Shown: positions 53,954 to 63,745, numbered from the stretch's first letter. The stretch is DNA of 64,000 nt from Bifidobacterium asteroides (GCF_003202755.1 NZ_QGLK01000001.1:868001-932000), one strand, 5' to 3'. Numbers and translations: made by a program. The notes: generated by a model not told the origin, from the letters alone.

Positions 53954-56923
53954 ATGAACGCGAACGAAGATAGGGATCATCAGCAGACCCAGGAATCAGA
54001 TCAGCCTCAATTCCGCTACGATGCCGCTATGGCTCAGACTATCGAGGAGCGCTGGCAGCAGCGCTGGGACAAGGAGGGCACCTTCTGGGCCGCCAACACC
54101 AAGGGTGACTTGACGGATGCCCACGGAGATCACGCTGGAGGCCGCAGTCCCTACTTTGTCATCGACATGTTCCCCTATCCTTCGGGCAAGGGCCTGCATG
54201 TGGGCCACCCTCTGGGCTACATCGCTACCGACGTGGTCAGCCGCTACCACCGGATGAAGGGCGAGAACGTCCTGCATGCCATGGGCTACGACGCCTTCGG
54301 CCTGCCCGCCGAGCAGTACGCCGTCCAGACCGGCCAGCACCCGCGGGTCACCACCGAGCAGAACATCGCCAACATGCGCTGGCAGCTGCACCGGCTGGGG
54401 CTCAGCTTCGATGATCGTCGCTCCTTCGCCACCATCGATACCGACTACGTGCGCTGGACCCAGTGGATCTTCTCGCGCATCTACGAGTCCTGGTATGACC
54501 CCGACTACCGCCGTGCCGACGGGGGGATGGGCTCGGCCAGGCCCATCAGCGAACTAGTCGAAGCCTTCAAGTCCGGAAGCAGGCCCATTCCAGGCCATCC
54601 CGACGCCTCTTGGGAGGAGCTGGACGAGGCTGAGCGCTCCGAGGTGCTCAACGACTTCCGCCTGGCCTACATCTCGCGCTCGCCGGTCAACTGGTGCCCC
54701 GGGCTGGGCACGGTTCTGGCCAACGAGGAGGTGACCGCCGAAGGACGCTCCGAGCGGGGCAACTACCCGGTCTACCAGCGCGAGCTCAAGCAGTGGTCCA
54801 TGCGTATCACCGCCTACGGCCACCGGCTTCTGGAGGATCTGGACATTCTGGACTGGCCCGAAAAGGTCAAGCTCATGCAGCGCAACTGGATCGGAGAGTC
54901 ACACGGGGCTTCGGTGGACTTCACCGTGCCCAGCCCTGACGGCGATCAGACTATGGAGGTCTACACCACCCGTCCCGACACGCTTTTTGGCGCCACCTTC
55001 GCCGTGGTCTCTCCCGAGCACGACCTGCTGCAACATCTGCCCCATGACTGGCCTGATGATGTGCCTGAACAGTGGAAGGGCGGTTATGCCAATCCCGCGG
55101 AGGGTGTACAGGCCTATCGCAGGGCCGCCGAAGCCAAGACCGCTAAGGATCGTGTGGACGAGGGCGGAGCCAAGACCGGCCTGTTTACCGGGCTGTATGC
55201 GGTCAACCCCATCACTAGAGCCAAGCTGCCCATCTTCACTGCCGACTACGTGCTGATGGACTACGGCACAGGAGCTATCATGGCTGTGCCTGGCGGCGAT
55301 CAGCGTGATTACGACTTCGCCGTCAAGTACGGCCTGCCCGTCGTCTACACGGTCAGCCCACTGGCTGATTCCGGTCAGACCCTGGACGACTACCGGGGCA
55401 AGGCGCCTTTCGTCTCCCACGACGGCATTGTGGTCAACTCTTCGGTCCAGGCCACCCAGGCTGCTGGCGACCAGCTCAGCCTGGACGGCCTGCGGGTTGA
55501 CCAGGCAATCGAGAAGGTGACCGCATGGCTGGAGTCGGCCGGGGTGGGCCACGGGACGGTTTCCTACCGGCTGCGTGATTGGCTCTTCTCCCGTCAGCGC
55601 TACTGGGGCGAGCCTTTCCCGGTGGTCTATGACGACCAGGGCCTACCGCACCTGCTGCCCGACGATCAGTTGCCGGTGGCCCTGCCGGACGTGCCCGACT
55701 ATTCGCCCAAGACCTTTGACCCCGAGGATGCCCAATCCAGCCCGGAGGCCCCGCTGAGCCGCAACCAGGACTGGGTGAACGTGACCCTGGACCTGGGTGA
55801 CGGCCCCAAGGTCTACCACAGGGACACCAACACCATGCCCAACTGGGCCGGCTCCTGCTGGTACTACATGCGCTACATCGATCCCAAGGATGACCAGCAC
55901 ATGGTTGATCCGGAGGAATACGACTACTGGCTTGGACCCAAGCACAATGCTACGGCCGGGGAGTCAGGCGGTGTCGACCTCTACGTGGGCGGTGTGGAGC
56001 ACGCGGTGCTGCACCTGCTCTATGCACGCTTCTGGCACAAGGTCCTCTACGATCTGGGATACGTCTCGTCCAAGGAGCCCTTCCACAAGCTCTTCAACCA
56101 AGGGATGATCCAAGCCTACGCATACACCGACCAGCGCGGCCAGTACGTGCCCGCCGCTGAGGTGGAGGAGCACGAGGAGGGCGGCAAGGTCAGCTACACC
56201 TGGCAGGGGCAGCCGGTTAACCGCGAGTTCGGCAAGATGGGCAAGAGCCTCAAGAACATCATCACTCCGGACGACATGTACCGCACTTATGGAGCCGACA
56301 CCTTCCGCCTCTACGAGATGAGCATGGGTCCCCTGGACGAGTCCAGACCCTGGAACACGCGCAACGTGGTGGGCGGCATGCGCTTCCTGCAGCGGCTCTG
56401 GCGCAATGTGGTGGACGAGCAGACCGGCGAGGTTGTCCTGGACGAGGGCGAACCCGACCAGAAGACCCTGAAGCTGCTCAATACCACCATCCACGACGTG
56501 ACGGTGGAGATGGAGGCCATGCGGCCCAACACGGCCATCGCCAGGATGATCGTGCTCAACAACCATCTGACCGGATTGAATCCGACGCCCAGGGCAGCCA
56601 TTGAGCCACTGGTGCTCATGCTTTCGCCCATCGCCCCACACATCTGTGAGGAGCTCTGGAGCCGTCTGGGTCATAAGGAGTCCCTGGCGCATGCCCAATG
56701 GCCGACCTGGGATGATCGATATCTTGGCGAGGACACGGTTACCGCCGTGGTCCAGGTCAAGGGCAAGGTTCGCGGCAAACTGCAGGTCAGCCCCGACATC
56801 GCGCCCGACCAGCTCAAGGCTATGGCCCTGGCACTACCCGCCGTCCAGGAGCGGCTGGGCGGTAAGGAGCCGCGCAAAGTCATCGTTAAGGCGCCTAGGA
56901 TCGTTTCGGTCGTGCCAGCCTGA
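53954..56923 (+). CDS. leuS: leucyl-tRNA synthetase
   Basis: Charges tRNA-Leu; 989 aa, the actinobacterial long form. HIGH-type motif is YPSGKGLHVGHPLGY (about residues 74-88). The editing domain (CP1) covers about 280-510, with the threonine-rich TTRPDTLFGATF. The KMSKS-type motif is GKMGKSLKN (about 762-770). ATG 53954 is chosen because a GATAAT box ends eight bases before it, suggesting a leaderless message. ATG 53936 is an in-frame alternative without a ribosome site. Confidence 0.95.
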   Translation: MNANEDRDHQQTQESDQPQFRYDAAMAQTIEERWQQRWDKEGTFWAANTKGDLTDAHGDHAGGRSPYFVIDMFPYPSGKGLHVGHPLGYIATDVVSRYHRMKGENVLHAMGYDAFGLPAEQYAVQTGQHPRVTTEQNIANMRWQLHRLGLSFDDRRSFATIDTDYVRWTQWIFSRIYESWYDPDYRRADGGMGSARPISELVEAFKSGSRPIPGHPDASWEELDEAERSEVLNDFRLAYISRSPVNWCPGLGTVLANEEVTAEGRSERGNYPVYQRELKQWSMRITAYGHRLLEDLDILDWPEKVKLMQRNWIGESHGASVDFTVPSPDGDQTMEVYTTRPDTLFGATFAVVSPEHDLLQHLPHDWPDDVPEQWKGGYANPAEGVQAYRRAAEAKTAKDRVDEGGAKTGLFTGLYAVNPITRAKLPIFTADYVLMDYGTGAIMAVPGGDQRDYDFAVKYGLPVVYTVSPLADSGQTLDDYRGKAPFVSHDGIVVNSSVQATQAAGDQLSLDGLRVDQAIEKVTAWLESAGVGHGTVSYRLRDWLFSRQRYWGEPFPVVYDDQGLPHLLPDDQLPVALPDVPDYSPKTFDPEDAQSSPEAPLSRNQDWVNVTLDLGDGPKVYHRDTNTMPNWAGSCWYYMRYIDPKDDQHMVDPEEYDYWLGPKHNATAGESGGVDLYVGGVEHAVLHLLYARFWHKVLYDLGYVSSKEPFHKLFNQGMIQAYAYTDQRGQYVPAAEVEEHEEGGKVSYTWQGQPVNREFGKMGKSLKNIITPDDMYRTYGADTFRLYEMSMGPLDESRPWNTRNVVGGMRFLQRLWRNVVDEQTGEVVLDEGEPDQKTLKLLNTTIHDVTVEMEAMRPNTAIARMIVLNNHLTGLNPTPRAAIEPLVLMLSPIAPHICEELWSRLGHKESLAHAQWPTWDDRYLGEDTVTAVVQVKGKVRGKLQVSPDIAPDQLKAMALALPAVQERLGGKEPRKVIVKAPRIVSVVPA

Positions 56924-56977
56924 CCCTGCGCTGTCCGCAGCCAGGCTGTGGACGGATGACGACATTCGACCACATAA

Positions 56978-57008
56978 CCCCTCGACCTCATACCGGGGGG
57001 GCTTTTTC
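56978..57008 (+). terminator. possible terminator after leuS
   Basis: CCCC (56978-56981) can pair with GGGG across a 14-base loop, followed by CTTTTTCG. The stem is short, but the T-run is good. Confidence 0.45.
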
Positions 57009-57024
57009 GTGTCAGGCTGGGCTC

Positions 57025-57693
57025 ATGAGCATCAACATCACCCAGCCCCCGGCGCCGCCCATCCAGGCTCTGGCTCTGAATCGATCTGTTCGATCGAAGG
57101 GGCCAGCCCAAGGAATGGCCAAGTCTCTGGCACGACGGGATCGGCCTGTCTGGTCGTTTACACCGATTCAGGCCTTGACAGCCATCCTTATTCTGGTGGC
57201 GGCCCTGGCAGTCAGCTTGACTCTGCTGGCCCAACAGGGACGTGCCCTGGCTGCAGGAGTGGCCGTTGACGAATCCGGTGCCAGGTCATCGGCTCCGGCG
57301 AATAGTGATGTAAAGAGTGCTGCGCACCGAGGCAAGCCTGTCTCGGGAAACGAACACAGCCGTGGTACCCATGGTGAAGCAGGCAGCGGGCAGGCCGATC
57401 CTCCGGTCTCTGGCTCCTCCCAACCTGCCAAAAAGGCCGACAATGCCACTGCTGCTCCGGTCTCAAGTGCCTCCTCGGGGTCAGCCGATCAGGCGGGGCG
57501 CGTGAATCTGAACAGCGCCAGCCAGCAGGATCTGGAAAACGTCAAGGGGATCGGTCCGGTCAAGGCTGCAAAAATATTGGAACATCGACGAGCCATCGGC
57601 GGCCGCTACACTTCGGTAGACCAGCTCCTGGATGTCCCCGGCATCGGTGCCAAGACCCTGGCCCGCTTACGCCCATATTTGGTAGCGCAATGA
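57025..57693 (+). CDS. comEA: ComEA-like helix-hairpin-helix DNA-binding protein
   Basis: Competence-type DNA receptor, 222 aa. One N-terminal membrane anchor (about 52-74), a Ser/Ala/Gly-rich linker and a C-terminal double HhH domain: VNLNSASQQDLENVKGIGPVKAAKILEHR and YTSVDQLLDVPGIGAKTLARLRPYL. ATG 57025 is used because the longer frame runs back through the leuS terminator; no clear ribosome site precedes it. Its stop overlaps the comEC start (ATGA). Confidence 0.88.
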   Translation: MSINITQPPAPPIQALALNRSVRSKGPAQGMAKSLARRDRPVWSFTPIQALTAILILVAALAVSLTLLAQQGRALAAGVAVDESGARSSAPANSDVKSAAHRGKPVSGNEHSRGTHGEAGSGQADPPVSGSSQPAKKADNATAAPVSSASSGSADQAGRVNLNSASQQDLENVKGIGPVKAAKILEHRRAIGGRYTSVDQLLDVPGIGAKTLARLRPYLVAQ

Positions 57694-59732
57694 TGGTCGG
57701 TCATGCAGCGGTTCACGATGGGGTTCACGATGCAACTGATCGGGAGAACGGCAGCCGCAACCTTCGTATGCTCCCCGCCGCCTGTCTGGCTTGGGCGGTT
57801 GCCTTGCTGGTCCCATGGTTTTTGGATCGGAGCATGGGTGGATCAGCGGCAGGATCAGCCAAGGGCGGTGACTGGGCCAAATCGATGGGGGAATCCAAAG
57901 GCGACATGGCCGGTGGGAGTACAGCCGGTGGAGGCATGGGCATGGCGGTCTGGATGACGCCGCTCGTCCTGGCGCTTCCATTAATCCTTGCAACGCTCCT
58001 GCTTGCCATCAAATTCGTCTGCTTGGTCGTAACAGAGAACCCCGATTGCAGGAGTCAGGTATTTCGTCGGCCTCATCGCTTACGCAGACGGACCTATCTG
58101 CCCCGAGTATGTGTGCGTCGTGGAAACAAGAATCTTTGGGACAAAGGTCGTTGGAATGAAAACCATCTGAATACAACTTGTGGGAGCGCAGCGAATATCA
58201 AGGACGCCTTGGTGTCCACTTGGTTTGGTCCTCAAAAGCTGCCGACGCTGGCCGTATTGGCTGCCGTGGCTTTGGCTGCAGCATTGGCTGCCGCGGTCGG
58301 TCATGAGTCGGTGCGCAGCGGGCCGGCGTCCCGTCAGATCCGTCAGGGGAAGGCGATGGCTGAGGTTCGTGGCAAAGCTGTGGGACCTATGAGCGCATCC
58401 TCTCGAAGAGGCTGGGACTGTCAGGTGGAATTAAGGCTGCAATGGGTGACTGTGGCCGGAGTGCGCATGCCTTCCGATGAACGGATTGTGCTCTTCGCCC
58501 GCAGCCGGTCATGCCTGTTGCAGCAGGGTGGACAGTATCGCGCGCGAGGCCTCCTGGAACCCTCCACTTACGGACGCCCTATGCCTTGGCTGGCTGTGGA
58601 AGGCGGCCTGAAAGAGGTCAGACCGCCAGGACCTGGTAGACGATTAATCGCTCGTATGCAAAATGCCTTTCTCGAACAGGCCAGCAGGCTGGATGATCAG
58701 GGGCGGATCCTGGTGCCGGGGTTGACCATGGGCATCCTAGGCAACCAGGCTTTGCCCGGGTCGGGTGGGTCCCTAAGCAGACCGGCAGTGGAACCCGCCT
58801 ATGCCGCCCGTCTGACCCAGGATTTCCGGGCATCAGGTATCTTTCATCTGATGGCGGTCTCCGGCGGGCACTTCATGATCCTGGCCTCGCTGTTGGTTTC
58901 GATCATGCGGTCCCTGCGCTCGCCGCCCCTGCTGATGGCCCTGGTTTTGTCTGCCGCCTACCTGGGCTTAGGCATGCTGATGGTCCCAGGGGATTCAGTC
59001 TTGCGAGCTCAGGCCATGGGGCTTCTTTCGGCGCTGGCCCTCGCTGCCTGCCGTCCTGCACAGTCCTTGAATACCTTGTCCTGGTGCGTGCTGCTGGTCC
59101 TGATCCTGCGGCCTTCCATGGCTTCAAGCTTCGGCTTCGCACTCTCCTGTGGTGCCGTGCTTGGCATAGGTCTGGGCAACCGGCGTTTGACTGCCCTCCT
59201 TGAAGACCATCTGCCGGCATTACTGGCACGTCCATTGGCCACGACCCTGTGCGCACAGGCCGGGACTCTGCCCGTGCAGGTGCTGATGAGTCCCGGACTG
59301 CCTCTGCTGGCCCCGCTGGCCAACCTGCTGGTCACTCCTGTGGTCGACGCTGCCACCGTGACCGGCCTGCTTGCATTGCTCACCTCCTGGCTCTGGCCCC
59401 CATTGGGGCTCTTGCTGGCCCGCTTGACCTCCCTGGGTACCGGGGTCATGGCTTTTGCCGCCACATGGCTGGGCGAGGCGGCTGCTCCGGCTGCCTGGCC
59501 CTCGGGGCCAGTCGGCAGCGCCTGTCTGCTTGGTCTGGGTCTCGTGGTCGTGATCGATCATCGGCTGGTTCGACTCATCCGTACCCGGAGGCGGGACAGT
59601 TCATGGTCAGCTGTGACAGACGAGGATTCAGGGGTTCCCTTTCGGCCATCGGCTTGGGGGTCAATCAAGGTCTGGCTACGGCAGACCTATGGCCTTCTGG
59701 CACAGTTGGTCTTCAAAAAACGACCGGGGTAA
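57690..59732 (+). CDS. comEC: ComEC/Rec2-family membrane channel protein
   Basis: DNA-uptake channel, 680 aa. Two hydrophobic segments lie before residue 115. An unusual basic, Cys-containing stretch (about 112-170) follows, then a third helix (about 182-197), an OB-like region (about 205-290) and the competence domain with FHLMAVSGGHFMILASLL (about 388-405) and several helices. The C-terminal metallo-beta-lactamase domain found in B. subtilis ComEC is absent. Coupled to comEA; whether natural transformation works is unknown. Confidence 0.85.
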   Translation: MMVGHAAVHDGVHDATDRENGSRNLRMLPAACLAWAVALLVPWFLDRSMGGSAAGSAKGGDWAKSMGESKGDMAGGSTAGGGMGMAVWMTPLVLALPLILATLLLAIKFVCLVVTENPDCRSQVFRRPHRLRRRTYLPRVCVRRGNKNLWDKGRWNENHLNTTCGSAANIKDALVSTWFGPQKLPTLAVLAAVALAAALAAAVGHESVRSGPASRQIRQGKAMAEVRGKAVGPMSASSRRGWDCQVELRLQWVTVAGVRMPSDERIVLFARSRSCLLQQGGQYRARGLLEPSTYGRPMPWLAVEGGLKEVRPPGPGRRLIARMQNAFLEQASRLDDQGRILVPGLTMGILGNQALPGSGGSLSRPAVEPAYAARLTQDFRASGIFHLMAVSGGHFMILASLLVSIMRSLRSPPLLMALVLSAAYLGLGMLMVPGDSVLRAQAMGLLSALALAACRPAQSLNTLSWCVLLVLILRPSMASSFGFALSCGAVLGIGLGNRRLTALLEDHLPALLARPLATTLCAQAGTLPVQVLMSPGLPLLAPLANLLVTPVVDAATVTGLLALLTSWLWPPLGLLLARLTSLGTGVMAFAATWLGEAAAPAAWPSGPVGSACLLGLGLVVVIDHRLVRLIRTRRRDSSWSAVTDEDSGVPFRPSAWGSIKVWLRQTYGLLAQLVFKKRPG

Positions 59733-59760
59733 TGTCCAGTGATAAAGGGAGATTTGAGTC

Positions 59761-60738
59761 ATGACCAAAGCTCAGCAGGAGAACCCTTCCGTCCATCTGG
59801 TGGTCGGCGGCGATCCCTTCCTCAACGGGCAGCGCGTCAAGGAGCTGTGTGCACAGGCATGTGCCGCTCACCCGGACAGCGAATACATAGAAATGGACGC
59901 AGCAGACTGCGACGCTTATGCCTTTCAGGAGGCGGTCGGACCCTCTCTGCTCAGTCAGACGGCCGTGGTTCTTCTGGATGATCTGCAGGCGGCCGATGAG
60001 GCCTTGGCTCAGGCCCTGGTGGACTTCTGCCACGAGCCGGTAGATTCCGAATCCAGCATTGTCATCGCACGTCATGACGGGGGCAACCGGGGTCGCAGGC
60101 TTCTGGATCAGATGGAACGGGCCGGAGCAGTCATAGAGCGTATGCCGGATCTGAAGAAGTTCGATGACAAGGTTGATTTCGTTTATGGGCAATTCAAGGC
60201 CCATCAGCGTCGCATCCAGCCGCGGGCGGCCCAGCGTCTGGTGGATGTCCTGGGCGAGCGGACTCCGGAACTGGCATCCATGTGCTCCCAGCTCTGCTTC
60301 GATTTTGACCAGGACCCCATGACATTGGATATCGTCAACCGGTATTTGACCGATAACCCGGCTGTATCCGGATTCGCTGTGGCAGACAGGGCCCTTGCCG
60401 GTAGGCCGGCCCAAGCCGTCGTCGCCCTGCGTTCAGCTCTGGAACAGGGTAACGAACCGGTATCCCTTATCGGAGTACTGGCCCTGAAGCTGCGAACGCT
60501 GGGCAAGGAGGCGGCCATCGAATCTGGATCCATCACGACAGCCGAGGCCAAGGCCGCCTACTGGCAGTTGCGGGAGGCAAAACGACAGCTGCATGGATGG
60601 ACATCCTCCGGCCTGGCGGCCTGCATCGAGGCCTTGGCCCAGGCTGATGAGGTCAGCAAAACCAGTAGCGGCGACGCCCGCTATGCTCTGGAACGGGCAG
60701 TTGAGCTGATCGCCGCCAAGGGAAGGACATTGGCATGA
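59761..60738 (+). CDS. holA: DNA polymerase III subunit delta
   Basis: Clamp-loader delta subunit, 325 aa. Recognisable stretches are HLVVGGDPFLNGQRVKEL at the N-terminus, VVLLDDLQAAD, the central PRAAQRLVDVLGERTPELASMCSQL and the C-terminal SLIGVLALKLRTL. AAAGGGAGA precedes ATG 59761. comEA-comEC-holA is a conserved bacterial order. Its stop overlaps tsaE by four bases. Confidence 0.92.
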   Translation: MTKAQQENPSVHLVVGGDPFLNGQRVKELCAQACAAHPDSEYIEMDAADCDAYAFQEAVGPSLLSQTAVVLLDDLQAADEALAQALVDFCHEPVDSESSIVIARHDGGNRGRRLLDQMERAGAVIERMPDLKKFDDKVDFVYGQFKAHQRRIQPRAAQRLVDVLGERTPELASMCSQLCFDFDQDPMTLDIVNRYLTDNPAVSGFAVADRALAGRPAQAVVALRSALEQGNEPVSLIGVLALKLRTLGKEAAIESGSITTAEAKAAYWQLREAKRQLHGWTSSGLAACIEALAQADEVSKTSSGDARYALERAVELIAAKGRTLA

Positions 60739-61337
60739 GCCTGCAGGACAGCGCCGGGCAGCGGGATGGATTTGGGCTGGCCGTGCCTACGGGCGAGGAT
60801 ATGCAACGTCTGGGCAGAAACCTGGCCTCGTGTCTGCAAGGCGGGGATGTGATCCTCCTGTCCGGACCTCTGGGGGCGGGCAAGACCACGCTGGCCCAGG
60901 GGCTGGGCAGCGGACTTGGAGTGGACGGTCCTGTGCTCTCGCCTACGTTCACCATTGCGAGAGAGCTGCATGGCCATCTGTCCGACGGCTCGCCGGTCAC
61001 CCTGATCCACGTGGATGCCTATAGGCTGGGCGGACAGGACTATCTGCCTGGCGAGGATGCCGTGGATCGGCTCCTGGATGAGTTGGAGTCCCTTGGTCTT
61101 GACGAGGAGCTGGAGGATCCGGGCCAAAGCACCATCGTCCTGATGGAATGGGGTGAGCAGATGGCCTCGGCACTGGCCGATCAACGTCTGGAAGTGAGCA
61201 TCGCCCGACCCGTGGATCCCATGGAAGATCCTGACGCGCCACCCAGCTCCCAGGGTCAGCGTATGGTACGTCTGCGTGGAGTGGGTCCGTCATGGGCCAC
61301 CAGACTGGAGCAGATGAGAAAGGCGATGACGGCATGA
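60735..61337 (+). CDS. tsaE: tRNA threonylcarbamoyladenosine biosynthesis ATPase TsaE
   Basis: ATPase of the t6A complex, 200 aa. Walker A is SGPLGAGKTTLAQGLG (about residue 42), then SPTFTIAREL (switch region), HVDAYRLGG and the VLMEWGEQM Walker-B-like region. The ATG overlaps the holA stop (ATGA). It is somewhat longer than E. coli TsaE, with extra C-terminal residues. Confidence 0.94.
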   Translation: MSLQDSAGQRDGFGLAVPTGEDMQRLGRNLASCLQGGDVILLSGPLGAGKTTLAQGLGSGLGVDGPVLSPTFTIARELHGHLSDGSPVTLIHVDAYRLGGQDYLPGEDAVDRLLDELESLGLDEELEDPGQSTIVLMEWGEQMASALADQRLEVSIARPVDPMEDPDAPPSSQGQRMVRLRGVGPSWATRLEQMRKAMTA

Positions 61338-62122
61338 GCGGGAGCGATACGCCCCTTTTGGTGATAGACACCTCATATGGCTCGACTGTGGGACTGCCCG
61401 GGCGGGAGCCGTGCATAGAGAGCGATTCGCGCTCGCATGTGGAACGTCTCCAGGTCAATATCGCCAAGGTCATGGACCAGGCTGGGCTGTCCGCAGAAGA
61501 TTTGAGCACCATCGTGGTGGGACTGGGCCCTGCGCCTTTCACCGGTCTGCGGGCAGGCATCGTCACCGCCAAAGCCTTGGCGTTTGCCACGGGTGCCCAT
61601 CTGTTGGGCCAGGACATTCTGGAGCCGCAGGCCCGCTATGCTTACAGCCGGTTCAAGCAGAAGGACCAAGACCACATCCGGCTTCTGGTCCTGGCTGTCA
61701 ACGATGCTCGACGTCGGCAGCTTTACTACCGTCTCTTTGACGACTTTGGAGATGTGGAAGCCCCGGCCCGGCCGCTGACCGAAATGAGCATCGACTACCC
61801 AGCTGTTGTCTGTGAGAAAATCGCGGTTATTGCAGACGGACAGAAGTCTCTGGACCAGGGTCCTGTTGCTCTGGTTATTAGCGGCCATGGAGCTGGTCGC
61901 TACGCTGACCAGTGGGAGTGTCTTGATAATCGTTCTGATATACAGGTGATGCTGGACGAAGGATCCTTCCTGGAGGATGGGACACAGGGGACAAGCCTGA
62001 TGGCTGCTTGTGCATGCCGGCGTGCCCAACAGGGGCTGATCGGCCCTGTGGAGCCGCTTTACCTTCGCAGGCCGGATGTCTCGGTACCCAATCCGCTCAA
62101 GCACGTAGCCGTCCAGTCATGA
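61334..62122 (+). CDS. tsaB: tRNA threonylcarbamoyladenosine biosynthesis protein TsaB
   Basis: Partner and scaffold of TsaD in t6A synthesis, 262 aa. ASKHA-fold start LLVIDTSYGSTVGL, then SHVERLQVNIAKVMDQAGL and the signature GLGPAPFTGLRAGIVTAKALAFA. ATG 61334 overlaps the tsaE stop; the frame upstream is not used. Its own stop overlaps rimI. Confidence 0.93.
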   Translation: MSGSDTPLLVIDTSYGSTVGLPGREPCIESDSRSHVERLQVNIAKVMDQAGLSAEDLSTIVVGLGPAPFTGLRAGIVTAKALAFATGAHLLGQDILEPQARYAYSRFKQKDQDHIRLLVLAVNDARRRQLYYRLFDDFGDVEAPARPLTEMSIDYPAVVCEKIAVIADGQKSLDQGPVALVISGHGAGRYADQWECLDNRSDIQVMLDEGSFLEDGTQGTSLMAACACRRAQQGLIGPVEPLYLRRPDVSVPNPLKHVAVQS

Positions 62123-62631
62123 TTCGCGCAGCGGCCTTGGGGGATCTGGACCAGCTTGTCAATCTGGAGACGCGCGTCTTCGGCGACCAGGCCTGGAGTC
62201 GGCAGGAGCTGCGATTTGAGTTGTCCGGACCTTCACACACATACCTGGTATGGGAAGACCAGAGTGCCATTTTGGGTTACGGAGGGTATTGGTCGGGCGA
62301 AAGGGATGCCGAGCTGATGACTATGGGAGTGCTACCGGAAGCCCGGAATCGGGGCATTGCGGGTTCTCTGTTGACCAAGTTGATCGCTTCAGCCGACTGT
62401 GAGGGGTTGCAGCGCATGAATCTGAAGGTCCGTGTAGACAACTCCGCTGCCATTGACCTCTACAAGGACTTCGGCTTCTCACAGACGGGTCTGCGTAAAG
62501 GCTATTATCAGCCCGAAGACGTGGATGCCTGGGCTATGACCAGGCCCTTAAGCTCGGTCGGACCGGGTCCGGTGGGCTTTGGCGGCAACAAGCTTTCAAA
62601 GGGACAGGAAAGGATCATTGACCATGAGTGA
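62119..62631 (+). CDS. rimI: ribosomal-protein-alanine N-acetyltransferase RimI
   Basis: GNAT acetyltransferase, 170 aa, acting on protein N-termini such as S18. The acetyl-CoA motif is VLPEARNRGIAGSLLTKLI (R/Q-x-x-G-x-G/A form), followed by LKVRVDNSAAIDLYKDFGF. ATG 62119 overlaps the tsaB stop (ATGA). The last codons overlap the tsaD start by eight bases. rimI within the tsa cluster is a common arrangement. Confidence 0.92.
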   Translation: MIRAAALGDLDQLVNLETRVFGDQAWSRQELRFELSGPSHTYLVWEDQSAILGYGGYWSGERDAELMTMGVLPEARNRGIAGSLLTKLIASADCEGLQRMNLKVRVDNSAAIDLYKDFGFSQTGLRKGYYQPEDVDAWAMTRPLSSVGPGPVGFGGNKLSKGQERIIDHE

Positions 62632-63667
62632 GCCTCTGGTGCTTGGCATCGAATCCACCTGTGACGAGACCGCGGCTGCCCTGGTTCAGGGCAACCGGCT
62701 GCTGTCCAACGTGGTGGCGTCCTCCATGAACGAGCATGCCCGCTATGGTGGTGTCATACCCGAGATCGCCTCGCGGGCACACGCTGAGTCCTTTGTGCCG
62801 GTCGTTTCCAAGGCCCTGAATGATGCAGATATGGACCTTTCCCAGATCGACGCGATAGCGGTCTCGGCTGGTCCTGGACTGGCTGGATGCCTGGCCGTAG
62901 GTGTTTCCGGTGCCAAGGCACTGGCCTGGGCGGCGAAAAAGCCCCTGTACGGTGTCAACCATGTCATCGGCCATATAGCTGTCACTCAGCTCCAATTCGG
63001 TCCCTTCCCACAGAATGCCCTGGCCCTGATCGTCTCCGGCGGCCACACTTCGCTGCTGCATGTGGATGACCTGGCGCGATCGGTCCAGGTGGTGGGTACT
63101 ACTCTGGACGACGCGGCGGGGGAGTGCTTCGACAAGATTGCACGCCTGCTTGGCTTCCCCTATCCTGGCGGTCCCCACATAGATCGCCATGCCCGTCTGG
63201 GCGATCCTCACGCCATCGCTGTGCCCCAGGGGCTGACAAAGGGCCGGGCTGGAGCCGAGCATCCCTATGACTTCAGCTTCTCCGGGGTCAAGACCGCCGT
63301 GGCTCGATGGGTCGAACGCAGACAGCAGGCCGGGCTCGATATCCCCGTTGATAACGTCTGCGCCTCCTTGGCGGATTCCGTGGCCACCGTCCTATCCCGC
63401 AAGGCCATGGCCGCCTGTCGCAGGTTCTGCACGGATACCCTGATCGTCGGCGGCGGGTTCTCGGCCAACTCGCAGCTGCGCGGCAAGCTTCAGGAGTTCG
63501 GCGACCGGGAAGGCGTTAAGATCCGCATTCCGAAGATCAACCTGTGCACAGACAATGGTGCTATGGTGGCCATGCTAGGCGTCAATCTGGTCCAGGCTGG
63601 CCTGTCTCCCTCTGCTTCTGATTTCTCCATTGATTCGGCGATGCCTATGGACAGGATCCTGATGTAA
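62624..63667 (+). CDS. tsaD: tRNA N6-adenosine threonylcarbamoyltransferase TsaD
   Basis: Transfers threonylcarbamoyl to A37 of ANN-decoding tRNAs, 347 aa. GIESTCDETAAALV at the N-terminus, the metal-binding NHVIGHIAV (two His), ALIVSGGHTSLL, the DDAAGECFDKIARLLGFPYPGGP stretch and a C-terminal Asp in LCTDNGAMVAML are all present. ATG 62624 has AGGAAAGGA upstream. A tRNA-Asn, a t6A substrate in bacteria, follows 78 bases later. Confidence 0.96.
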   Translation: MSEPLVLGIESTCDETAAALVQGNRLLSNVVASSMNEHARYGGVIPEIASRAHAESFVPVVSKALNDADMDLSQIDAIAVSAGPGLAGCLAVGVSGAKALAWAAKKPLYGVNHVIGHIAVTQLQFGPFPQNALALIVSGGHTSLLHVDDLARSVQVVGTTLDDAAGECFDKIARLLGFPYPGGPHIDRHARLGDPHAIAVPQGLTKGRAGAEHPYDFSFSGVKTAVARWVERRQQAGLDIPVDNVCASLADSVATVLSRKAMAACRRFCTDTLIVGGGFSANSQLRGKLQEFGDREGVKIRIPKINLCTDNGAMVAMLGVNLVQAGLSPSASDFSIDSAMPMDRILM

Positions 63668-63680
63668 TCGACACGCCAAG

Positions 63681-63709
63681 TTGTCGGATACGAAGGTCCT
63701 GACTATAGT
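63681..63709 (+). promoter_or_regulatory. promoter of tRNA-Asn
   Basis: TTGTCG (63681-63686), a 17-base spacer and TATAGT (63704-63709). Transcription would start near 63716, 30 bases before the tRNA. Confidence 0.65.
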
Positions 63710-63745
63710 ATGGTAATTGTGTTCAGCAAGAGTTGAACGGGACAT

